DNA from: Echinicola strongylocentroti
Lineage (GTDB): Bacteria > Bacteroidota > Bacteroidia > Cytophagales > Cyclobacteriaceae
NCBI RefSeq assembly: GCF_003260975.1
Contig: NZ_CP030041.1
Span: 806,001-870,000, forward strand
Length of the DNA stretch: 64,000 nt
Direction of reading: 5' to 3'
A program made the position numbers and the translations under genes. Under the pieces are notes generated by a model that did no database searches, was not told the origin of the DNA, and saw only the letters and a program-made list of their open reading frames with translations. Shown here in pieces: positions 27,719 to 35,634 of this stretch. Position 1 is the stretch's first letter; every line of letters begins with the position of its first letter.

Positions 27719-27767
27719 ATCGGAACTTTATGGGTGCTGGCTTCGCTTGTACCTGTAAAGTTCCGAT
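27719..27767. promoter_or_regulatory. 12-bp inverted repeat in the tetR leader
   Basis: ATCGGAACTTTA (27719-27730) and TAAAGTTCCGAT (27756-27767) are perfect complements around a 25-base loop, ending 10 bases before the tetR ATG. It could be an mRNA hairpin that hides the start region, a transcription end for the SDR gene, or two further half-sites (both contain GGAAC/GTTCC). No T run is present. Confidence 0.55.
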
Positions 27768-27777
27768 CTAATTTACC

Positions 27778-28359
27778 ATGCCAAGAGTTAAACTATTTGA
27801 TGAAAAAGAAGTGCTGGAGAAAGCCATGAACTTGTTCTGGAAAAATGGCTACTATGCCACTTCCATCCAAGACTTGGTCGCCTTTCTGGGCATCAACAGG
27901 GCAAGCCTGTACGCTACTTTTGGCGGCAAAAAGGAGTTGTTCGAAAAGGCATTTGCCCACTATACCACCACCACTGCCAACGCCCAAAAGGAATTCCTGA
28001 ATGCCCAAACTGACATTCGGGTCGGATTCAAGAAACTATTTGAGAACGCCATCCAACAGTCCACGTTGGATACGGACAAAAAAGGTTGCTTTACCGTCAA
28101 CTGCACCATTGAGTTTATCCCCAACGAATCGGAGCTTGCTGACTTGGTCTGCCAAAACAAACTACAATGCGAAAAAATGCTCCTCCACTATTTGAAACTG
28201 GGTGTCGAGCGCAACCAAATCTCCAAAGACAAGGACCTGCAAGCCATTGCCACGCTGCTTTTTACTTTTTATAGCGGCCTAAAAGTCATCACCAAAGTGG
28301 ATTTTGACCCCGCCGAATTTTCACGATCCGTGGACGCACTGCTTAAGGTGCTGGATTAG
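27778..28359 (+). CDS. TetR/AcrR family transcriptional regulator
   Basis: A 193-residue one-component repressor. The N-terminal TetR helix-turn-helix (about 8-55) reads KEVLEKAMNLFWKNGYYATS, then IQDLVAFLGINRASLYATFG and KKELFEKAF. The rest is an all-helical ligand/dimer domain with GCFTVNCTIEF (about 102), typical of the TetR subgroup that sits beside oxidoreductases. It lies 95 bases after the SDR gene on the same strand. Three matching 16-bp palindromes in front of the SDR and tetR genes are its probable operators. The inducer is unknown. Confidence 0.93.
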   Translation: MPRVKLFDEKEVLEKAMNLFWKNGYYATSIQDLVAFLGINRASLYATFGGKKELFEKAFAHYTTTTANAQKEFLNAQTDIRVGFKKLFENAIQQSTLDTDKKGCFTVNCTIEFIPNESELADLVCQNKLQCEKMLLHYLKLGVERNQISKDKDLQAIATLLFTFYSGLKVITKVDFDPAEFSRSVDALLKVLD

Positions 28360-28554
28360 TATTTTCTACAGTCGATAGTCAGCACATTTTGAAAATCAGA
28401 GGTACTTCGAGATAATCTAAACGATAAGCCTACTACGATAAAGAAGGTCACTGCGAAGCATAATGAATAAATTATCGGATGTAATGCCACGCATCTTTCC
28501 ATTTAAATATTATTTTAGCACTTCATTATAATCATATTTATACTCCTCTACTCA

Positions 28555-29097
28555 ATGAAAAAGATCTTTTTCTTAACCCTCCTATGCCTTGGCCTACACC
28601 TTTTTGCATTCGGCCAGCAATCCCTCGATGAAGCCAATGGCCTGAACGGTATCAAACTCAACCATACGCTACAGCATTATCAAGAAAGCCTCCAACTGAT
28701 CACCGGAGACGAGACCATCTATCGGCGGAATGAATGGCTCCAAAAAAGCGTCAAGCGCAACATCAAAAACGGCATCCAAGAAGGGGTCTACAAAGAACAC
28801 AGCCACCTTTTCGTGGCCGGCAAACAAGCCTCCAAACTGAACCTGATCTTTTACAAAGAGGAGCTCTACAAAATCCGGTGGACATACAGAAAGGAAGATT
28901 TCAAAGACTTGGAATCCCTGGCAAAATTCTTCAACCAGTATTTCACCGAGCAGTTTGGCAGACCCGATGAGGTCATCCTAGGCGATACCTTTATTTGGGA
29001 GGAAGACAAAAACTACCTCCAAGCCTTCCTCGACCAAAACGTCTATCAGATCGAATTAAGAGATAAAGAGATCGAGAAAATTGTCAATAACCTTTAG
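28555..29097 (+). CDS. Secreted hypothetical protein
   Basis: A 180-residue protein with a clear signal peptide (KKIFFLTLLCLGLHLFAFG, cleavage about residue 20). The mature part is mixed alpha/beta with aromatic-rich strands (LIFYKEELYKIRWTYRKEDF, FNQYFTEQFGRPDEVILGDTFIWEEDKNYLQAF). The GRPDEV...W pattern recalls small periplasmic proteins that act like lipocalin/SmpA-type scaffolds, but I cannot name a family. It stands alone, followed by a hairpin beginning at its stop codon. Confidence 0.8.
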   Translation: MKKIFFLTLLCLGLHLFAFGQQSLDEANGLNGIKLNHTLQHYQESLQLITGDETIYRRNEWLQKSVKRNIKNGIQEGVYKEHSHLFVAGKQASKLNLIFYKEELYKIRWTYRKEDFKDLESLAKFFNQYFTEQFGRPDEVILGDTFIWEEDKNYLQAFLDQNVYQIELRDKEIEKIVNNL

Positions 29098-29191
29098 GGT
29101 TAAATGAAGAGGATTTAACCCCATTTAAAGCCTCAATTCGTTCTACATTGCCTTTACGCTTGGCCGGAACAGCCAAACATAAAGGCAATGT
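29097..29191 (+). terminator. Two strong stem-loops after the secreted protein gene
   Basis: Hairpin 1 is GGGTTAAAT / ATTTAACCC (29097-29105 and 29113-29121), starting at the stop codon. Hairpin 2 has outer arms ACATTGCCTTTA (29145-29156) and TAAAGGCAATGT (29180-29191), and inner arms TTGGC / GCCAA (29160-29164, 29172-29176) separated by symmetrical 3-base internal loops. Neither has a long T run, so the termination role is uncertain; hairpin 2 could be a stable RNA end or a repeat-derived structure. Confidence 0.55.
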
Positions 29192-30320
29192 TATTGTGGT
29201 TCGTTATTCTAGTTTTGGAGAATTCTCAATTGCATCTTTTACAACTTGAGCCACTGAATCTCCCGTATTTTTTTTCTTTTACAATAGTCACTTTTGAGCC
29301 AATCATATAAAAGTTTCTGATTATACGTTTTATTGCCAGTAGGTTTTATTTCTCACGGAACACACAGAACTCCCAGAATGAAGTAAGGCTTTTCTGAGAT
29401 TTCTATGTTTTCTTGACTTAGGATTATCTAGGATCAAGCCATATTTCTGGGGGAATAAATTTCGCCACACTTCCTTGAAATCGTTCCCTATCGATTATTG
29501 GAATATTTGATTATACGCTTTCTTGCCAGTAGTTTTTATTTCTCGCGGAACGCACAGAAAACCCAGAATAAAACAACGCTTTTCTGAGATTTCCGTGGTT
29601 TCTGTGAGCACCTATTTCATATCGCTGTGATTACTGGTATCATTGCGGATATACGTTTTGGAATAAATCGCTATTGGTGTGTAATGGGTTTTAGCGTGAA
29701 TTTATAAGCGCTAGGAAGATAATTGCCGCTAAAACAATAAGGTTATTTTTGATGTTTACCACGGGCGTTGCCCATGGCTAAGAATGTTACGCCCTTTCAG
29801 GGCTTTTTGATGCTACTTGGCTTTTCCAATTTAACCCGGATTATGCGTTAGGAATCGTAGTGAGAGCTGAAATTGCAAGAAAATCAGTTAGTTTGGAGGC
29901 ATTAGCGTATTACCGCTACTGTTATGCCGAAAACTAAAGTGAAACGGCTGATTTTGAAGCAGTTTCAGGTCGCAACAGATAGGCTAATGCATATTCCGGG
30001 TTTAAGAAAAAAAATCAGCGCAAATCAGAATCATCTGCGTCATCAGCGTTCCATCAGCCCCCATCTTTTCCGCTTGATTCAATAATTGCTAAAATTTGAT
30101 TGTTATCGAAATATCAAATGGCATTTGGTTATTCCCATCTCATCAATCGGTGGTAATTTTTCGGTAATTAGTGGTCGGTGAATCAGTAGTCCTTTGTGTC
30201 CTTCTGCCGTAGGCAGTAAAACTTGGTAAGGGTAAGCGACCCCGGCTCTCTGCTGGCCAAAAAAATAGGAAGACCGTATACAGTCGGCTGCATACGGTCT
30301 TCCCCAATATTTTGTTCCGG
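29192..30320. repeat. Gene-free repeat region (families C, D and an inserted element A)
   Basis: No credible gene. It contains family C copies C1 (29316-29412) and C2 (29507-29655), sharing GATTATACG..., TTTTATTTCTC and GCTTTTCTGAGATTTC; a third copy, inverted, is at 36689-36846. Family D (29753-29830 plus 30004-30058) is split by element A (29831-30005). The last ~250 bases before the lyase stop hold nothing I recognise. Confidence 0.75.
29831..30005 (+). mobile_element. Element A copy 1 (MITE-like, ~170 bp, inverted ends)
   Basis: Starts AACCCGGATTATGCGTTAG and ends CTAATGCATATTCCGGGTTT, imperfect inverted repeats. The interior has a GCATTAGCGTATTACCGC palindromic stretch and no open frame. 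Flanks match a continuous, uninterrupted segment at 41.45-41.59 kb, so this copy appears inserted at a TTTAA site. Other copies: 51501-51675 (same orientation), 53689-53853 and 61032-61224 (inverted), and a decayed one at 47507-47612. Confidence 0.75.
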
Positions 30321-32000
30321 TTATTCGGCGATATATGCTTCCAGGGCTTCTACACTCGGGAAGGTTTTTATCCATTCCACTTCATAGGAAGGATCTCCGG
30401 TGGTCATATCGGCTATTTTTAACTGCATATAGTCGAAGGTGGTCAATTGCGTAAATTTTGTCGTCAGGTCCCAGTAATAAACGTCCATGTCACCTGTTCC
30501 CTCCAGCACTGTTCCCCTGCTGGCATATGATCCTCGGTTGGTGTCCAAGGTCAGCCGACTGTTACCGGGCTTACTGAACTGGATCGCCCAAATGGGGTAT
30601 TTGGTGGGGTCGAGGATAACACTATTTACCCTGATATCAGCACGATAGACCGGTTCTTCAGCCGCCCCTACATTGGTCATATCTACTTTCAGGCGTCCAT
30701 CGACCACGGTGAAGGAGCTGCCATTTTGGACGGTAGTCCATCCTTCACTGTCCCCATCTGTTGCAAACTGATAATCCCACGCTCCCAAAGCTGGTGCATC
30801 TTGATTGGTTTCGCCAAGGTAAAACAACAGTGTTCCGAAGCCTGGATTGTCATTGTGAAATGGAGCCAGCTCGGGACGGGTTTCTTCGAGCACCTGCTGG
30901 GTCCAGGGCATTTCCATTCCTTTTCTATTGACATAATGGTTATAGGCAATTTCAAATACTGCCCTGAACTGTCCTCTGCCATCTGGTGATATCTCTGACC
31001 AATTGGAATACTTGCCTGTCACATCACTCCACTGCACATAGGGAACCTCATGTCCCAAATTATATTTGGCCGTATATTCATATCCTTTCAGCAGGCGGTT
31101 GTCCAAGGCCCCGTACATATCCAGCCCCTGGTGGTATCCCACTTCACAGGCCTCTGCCAAGCTCCCGATGCCAAACATCACATGCGGTTGGTCTCGTCCA
31201 CTTTCTTGGCTCTGGCCGGTTTCATTGATGATGTAGTTTGCTAGACTTCCATTGTCTTCGCCCTCGGAATAAAAGAAATCCACTGCTTGTTGAAACATCT
31301 CCGTATCTTCCAGAAAAATACCAAAAGCCATTAGTGCCTTTGTGGCCGCCGTACCCCAGTTGCCATTGGTATAGGCTGGACGGTTAAAGAAGCTATCCAT
31401 TAAATCCCTGTAAAAAATATCTCGAAACATGCTTTCGGCCCTTTCGATATCCGTACGCTTCCAGGCAGGATAGGTATACCGCAAAATCTCTGCAGCATTG
31501 ACAAAGGTGAACCCTTGCAGTGAAGCAATGAGGGCATTGTCATTCGTTCCTGTAATGCCCTTCAAGGTTTCGGAATAGGCATTAATGATTTCGACGGCCT
31601 TTTCAGCATGGGTAGAATCCCCAGTAATGGCCCACAAGAGGGCATTCTGGTAAGCGGCATTGGAGTCTTCCATGCTCGGGATTTTGGTATGGCTGTTTTC
31701 CCCGTCCCTAGCGATGTACTCAAATGGCCCTTGCATCTGATACATCGACGAGGCCGTTTTTTGGGATCTCAACGCGACATATGATCCCATAGGGGGATAG
31801 TCATTGCCATTTACATAGCCCTTGATGCGCTCTAAATCATCTGCAGTATGCAAAATTCCGGGGTGAGCAAACTCCCCTCCTAGCTCTCCATCAATATCGC
31901 CTGCCTTAAAATACTCGCATCCTTGTACCATGATACCAGTAAAAGCACAAAGCAATAAAATGATCGATCGGGACAGATTTCTGGTCTGTATTTTTCTCAT
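30321..32000 (-). CDS. Alginate-lyase-like (PF05426-type) polysaccharide lyase lipoprotein
   Basis: A 559-residue lipoprotein (lipobox VQGC, Cys28). The alpha/alpha-toroid alginate-lyase-like domain covers about 45-400, with NAAYQNALLWAITGDSTHAE, NGNWGTAATKALMAFGIFLE (about 215) and the conserved NETGQSQESGRDQPHVMFG (about 258), which holds likely catalytic Asn/His/Arg/Tyr residues of the family. The C-terminal 150 residues form a beta-sandwich, DUF4979/DUF5010-like carbohydrate-binding region (DYQFATDGDSEGWTTVQNGS). Such enzymes cleave uronic-acid polysaccharides by beta-elimination; relatives in PL38 act on glucuronan or alginate. The exact family and substrate are inferred. It is not in a SusCD operon here. 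Confidence 0.85.
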   Translation of the reverse strand: MRKIQTRNLSRSIILLLCAFTGIMVQGCEYFKAGDIDGELGGEFAHPGILHTADDLERIKGYVNGNDYPPMGSYVALRSQKTASSMYQMQGPFEYIARDGENSHTKIPSMEDSNAAYQNALLWAITGDSTHAEKAVEIINAYSETLKGITGTNDNALIASLQGFTFVNAAEILRYTYPAWKRTDIERAESMFRDIFYRDLMDSFFNRPAYTNGNWGTAATKALMAFGIFLEDTEMFQQAVDFFYSEGEDNGSLANYIINETGQSQESGRDQPHVMFGIGSLAEACEVGYHQGLDMYGALDNRLLKGYEYTAKYNLGHEVPYVQWSDVTGKYSNWSEISPDGRGQFRAVFEIAYNHYVNRKGMEMPWTQQVLEETRPELAPFHNDNPGFGTLLFYLGETNQDAPALGAWDYQFATDGDSEGWTTVQNGSSFTVVDGRLKVDMTNVGAAEEPVYRADIRVNSVILDPTKYPIWAIQFSKPGNSRLTLDTNRGSYASRGTVLEGTGDMDVYYWDLTTKFTQLTTFDYMQLKIADMTTGDPSYEVEWIKTFPSVEALEAYIAE

Positions 32001-32602
32001 AATAAATGGTTATTTGGTTTGTTTAGTGTTAATCTTCAATAGCTCAAATTACTTCATCACCATAAAAGGATCGGATCCCCCGTTAATCACTTGGCAAATC
32101 AAAGCAATTGTATTCACAAAATGTCACAATTAAATTACACTATAGTTCTAATTTAAAAACATATACATGGCAAAAAACCCTTACTACCAAAATCAGCCAA
32201 AAAAGTACGTGGATCCGCAAAAATAATCCTATTTCTCCCTATCATTATGTCGGCTATACTACTTCCTTCGACTACGCTCCCTTCATCCATCCCCTTCGGC
32301 TACGCTCAGGGGACGGATGAAGGGAGCGGGTGAAGGGAGATGGCGAGGAATACAGACCGACTACACACCATCACGTCTTCGCAAACGGAATGGCTACGGA
32401 GTGAAGCGATCTCATATCCCAAAACAGGAGATTTTAGCTGTTCGGGATTTGTAATTCCTAACTGGAATAATGGGGATTTGTAATCCCCCTAGACCATTTG
32501 TGAGGAGCACAAACATCAATAGGGATCTAGACTTTCAGCAACAACATGGGTTAGCCTGACGGCTATGAGCGGCAGACAAGCTTGCATGGCGGACTTACCA
32601 CC
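32001..32602. repeat. Gene-free region with dispersed repeat families B and E
   Basis: Contains CCCTTCGGCTACGCTCAGGG-type units (32262-32340), a family-B unit with GAAGCGATCTCATATCCC (32371-32432), and family E copy E1 (32434-32570). E1 recurs inverted at 54010-54146, with shared TAGCTGTTCGGGATTTG and GGGGATT.TAATCCCC palindromes and TTAGCCTGACGGCTATG. No gene is supportable. Confidence 0.75.
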
Positions 32603-34072
32603 TTACTCCACATTGGTCATGCGAAAACTCCAGGCGTGGGCGCAAGGCATTTGATTGGAGGCCAGGTGGGGCATTTTTACCAAAAGGTCATTTCCCCGTT
32701 GCTCAAAATCAAGCGGGCCACCGTATCCAAGCAAGGTTACTTCGGTCTCTTCGGAAGCTTGGATGCCTTTGATCAGCAGGTCCTCGGCAGGGTAAATGGG
32801 ACTGATAGCATATACATTCCCTTCTTTTTGGGTGAAGAAAAGCTCTTTGACGGCCTTGCCGGGCGCAGGGTCTACCGTTTGCTTGAGGATATAGTCACCG
32901 CCAAGATAGCCCTTTTCGTGGTCGATCTTGCGGTCGCCATCTGACCACTGGGCAGCTTGCGACCACTTTCTGGTGCCATAAATCGCCTCACCGTTTACCT
33001 GTAGCCATTCCCCGATTTCCAATAACCGTTGCTGCATGATCGGCGGGATATTTCCCCTTGCATCGGGACCGATGTCCAGCAGCAGGTTACCGCCGTTGCT
33101 GACGATGTCCACGAGCATCAGGATCAGCGCTTGGGTGCTGTTATAGTCCTGTGCATCCTCATTTTGGTTATAGCCAAAGGAAAAGCCCATGCCGCGGCAT
33201 TCTTCCCAAGGCTTGTCAAAGGTCTTTCCTACTTCATATTCGGTGGTGTAATAACCGCCGTGTTGTTGGCGCAGCCCTTTGCCCCAGCGGTCGTTGACGA
33301 GGATATCTTCCTTGGCAGCGGATTCGTTGTAGAGCCAGGCCAGAAATTCCTCGCTTTTCCATTGCTCACCCTCCATTTCCCACTCGCCATCTGTCCAGAG
33401 GATGTCTGGCTGGTAGCGTTGGACCAAGTCTTTGATCTGGGGCAAATAATGTTCGTCGACAAATCGTGCTTTATCATTTTGCCACCAAGGGTGGTACCAT
33501 TCATACAGGGAATAATACACGCCCATCTTCACCGGTGTCTTCTTGACCGCAGCGGTCAACTCCCCTACTAGGTCACGCTTTGCCCCTACTTCCATGCTGT
33601 TCCAGGCAAACCCTCGGTCATTGGCCTGCTCATTGGGCCAAAGGGTAAATCCATCGTGGTGCTTGGAGGTCAGGACAATGTACTTGGCACCGGCTTCCTC
33701 GAAAAGCTCCGCCCATTCCTCGGGGTCAAAAAGGTCCGCGGTAAACATTTCCCCAAAGTTGTAATAAGGAAAATCCTCCCCATAGGTCTTTTTATGGTAC
33801 TGATACACCTCATCTCCCTCAAAATCCCCATTGCCAAACAGCTTTTTGCTCTGTAGCCAATACTGGTACCATTCAGTATAGGTGCCTTTTGGCGACCAAG
33901 CGGGCACCGAATACGGTCCCCAATGGATAAAAATCCCGAATTTGGCATCTTCAAACCAAGCAGGTACCGGCCGCTGGTCCAGCGAGGCCCAATTGGCTTC
34001 GTATTCCTGCGCCCGAAGCGAAACGGTCGCCACCATCAGGCATATGAGGGTCAATATTCTTTTCATTTTCAT
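32603..34072 (-). CDS. GH29 alpha-L-fucosidase, secreted
   Basis: A retaining exo-glycosidase that releases alpha-L-fucose. It has 489 residues with a signal peptide (RILTLICLMVATVSLRA). The GH29 barrel shows WFEDAKFGIFIHWGPYSVPAW (about 39-59), YIVLTSKHHDGFTLWPN (about 131-147) and QPDILWTDGEWEM (221-233), where Asp228 is the expected nucleophile. A small C-terminal beta-sandwich (about 385-489) follows. The general acid is not obvious by eye, as usual for this family. A second ATG two codons in is possible. Its neighbours, the uronate-lyase-like and GH20-like enzymes on the same strand but separated by repeat-rich gaps, suggest a shared complex glycan rather than one operon. Confidence 0.93.
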   Translation of the reverse strand: MKMKRILTLICLMVATVSLRAQEYEANWASLDQRPVPAWFEDAKFGIFIHWGPYSVPAWSPKGTYTEWYQYWLQSKKLFGNGDFEGDEVYQYHKKTYGEDFPYYNFGEMFTADLFDPEEWAELFEEAGAKYIVLTSKHHDGFTLWPNEQANDRGFAWNSMEVGAKRDLVGELTAAVKKTPVKMGVYYSLYEWYHPWWQNDKARFVDEHYLPQIKDLVQRYQPDILWTDGEWEMEGEQWKSEEFLAWLYNESAAKEDILVNDRWGKGLRQQHGGYYTTEYEVGKTFDKPWEECRGMGFSFGYNQNEDAQDYNSTQALILMLVDIVSNGGNLLLDIGPDARGNIPPIMQQRLLEIGEWLQVNGEAIYGTRKWSQAAQWSDGDRKIDHEKGYLGGDYILKQTVDPAPGKAVKELFFTQKEGNVYAISPIYPAEDLLIKGIQASEETEVTLLGYGGPLDFEQRGNDLLVKMPHLASNQMPCAHAWSFRMTNVE

Positions 34073-34515
34073 AGGTTTAGGGTGTTACTATTTTTGTTCT
34101 AATTGATTTACCTTGAGTAATTATTAGTAGTATTCGTATCATCTCAGCATTGTCTCCTACTCTTCCTTAGTTACTTTTTGCCCATCTGCCGTAGGACAAC
34201 CGACGACATCTCATGCGTCATCGCGAACGCAGTGGCAGCGAAGTGAAGCGATCTCGTCTTCCAATCATGGGGTCAATTCGTTATTCTTCCTAATAATGAC
34301 CCGTTTTCATTAGTTCTTTTTCATAGTGAGCCACAGGCTCAACTTTAATCGTCCCTCAGTAAAACTGAAGGGACAACCAGCTACATCTCGTCTTCCAAAA
34401 TAGGAGAACGCTATATGAGCTCGCCCGCTCCCTTCGGCTACGCTCAGGGAACGGGTGAAGGGAACTGTAGACTGTGGACTGTCATCTTTCAACTTTCGCT
34501 CCTCCCTTTTAGGGA
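34073..34515. repeat. Gene-free region with dispersed repeat family B
   Basis: Contains a full family-B unit (34205-34276), the GAGCCACAGGCTCAAC/CTGAAGGGAC unit (34320-34379) and the CCCTTCGGCTACGCTCAGGG unit (34428-34460). These are the same three units as in 25.48-25.84 kb but in a different order. A short GTAGACTGTGGACTGTC simple repeat (34466-34482) precedes the GH20-like stop. Confidence 0.75.
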
Positions 34516-35634
34516 TTAGTATTGTCCTTCCAACTCATTCACCTTGTCAAACATCATGCGGAAGGTATGCCAAGCGGTTTCGTTACCGCCTTCCCTGTCT
34601 GGTCTGTCCGCATAAAAACCCTCTATAAAACCACCTGCACTGGACCAAACCGTCTGCATCATGCCATAGAAGCGTGGCTTTAGTTCCTCGGTAGCCGAGG
34701 CCCGGAAGCGGTACATGTCCTCCACTTGCTTCTCGGACACCTCTGGTTTCCGCCAATTGCAAGTGAGTACGCGGAGTCCTTTCATGGCGAAGTAAACGGC
34801 CGTCTGGTCCGCTCTTTCATAGTGCCAGTCTCCGATGACCACATCCTTGGGGATCATGTCGATGGCACGATAGGTATTGTTCATGCTGGCTTCCCACATG
34901 CCCAGGCCAGTGGTCTTGCCGTCCAGTAGGCGGTCTCCCCAGATCCACAGCTCCCGGTTACTCTCGGCCAGGTGATTGCGGATCCTCCATACTTCATCAG
35001 CAAAAAGTTTGGCCTTATCCCTGCCACCACACCTAGGACATTTGTCGTCTCCGATGTAAAACACTTCGTCCATCCCTGCATGGAAGGCGTCTGCCTCGAA
35101 CACCTCACAGATCTCACCCACCAGATCAAAGACCACATCATGCACCCCTGGATGCAAGGGACAGTAACTCTTGCAATAAAGCCCGTCTTCATTGGGCCAT
35201 TCGTATTTTTCGGGCAGCTGAACGTGTGGTGTCTCATCAAATTCCGGATATACCTCAAGCAATTTTCCCAGTTCACTATGCCAAGATTGGTGCCCCAGCA
35301 AATTGACCTGTGGAATGATGCGGATGTCATTTTCTTTGCACACAGCGACCAATTGCTTCACCTGGGCTTGTGTAAGTGGATTAGCTGAGCGCAGCTCCGG
35401 ATGGCTGAGGTATTCATAATTGTATTCCACTCTAAGGATTAGCACATTGATCCGCCTAGGCCCCAACTCCTCATCGATAAATTTCACGAACTGTTCCACT
35501 TTTTCGGGAGCAGGAGCAGCTATCGCAAAAGCCCTTACGGGCAAAACATCGGGAGCAGTTTCCTGTGCCTGCAACGGAAATATGCTGGTCAATACAAATA
35601 CGAAAATGCCACACCATTTTATCAAATGCTTCAT
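34516..35634 (-). CDS. GH20-like beta-N-acetylhexosaminidase-type enzyme, secreted
   Basis: A 372-residue secreted protein (signal KWCGIFVFVLTSIFPLQA). It is a single GH20-type (beta/alpha)8 barrel: RINVLILRVEYNYEY (61-75), IIPQVNLLGHQSWHS (106-120) and the catalytic HAGMDE (185-190), where Asp189-Glu190 match the assisting Asp and acid Glu of GH20. ELWIWGDRLLDG and TCNWRKPEVS are further barrel strands. A CPRCGG cysteine pair (199-202) right after the active-site strand is unusual and may bind metal. There is no N-terminal GH20b domain, so it is shorter than classic hexosaminidases, and substrate may differ from GlcNAc/GalNAc. The frame is open to 35667, but the ATG at 35634 gives the signal peptide. 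Confidence 0.86.
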   Translation of the reverse strand: MKHLIKWCGIFVFVLTSIFPLQAQETAPDVLPVRAFAIAAPAPEKVEQFVKFIDEELGPRRINVLILRVEYNYEYLSHPELRSANPLTQAQVKQLVAVCKENDIRIIPQVNLLGHQSWHSELGKLLEVYPEFDETPHVQLPEKYEWPNEDGLYCKSYCPLHPGVHDVVFDLVGEICEVFEADAFHAGMDEVFYIGDDKCPRCGGRDKAKLFADEVWRIRNHLAESNRELWIWGDRLLDGKTTGLGMWEASMNNTYRAIDMIPKDVVIGDWHYERADQTAVYFAMKGLRVLTCNWRKPEVSEKQVEDMYRFRASATEELKPRFYGMMQTVWSSAGGFIEGFYADRPDREGGNETAWHTFRMMFDKVNELEGQY

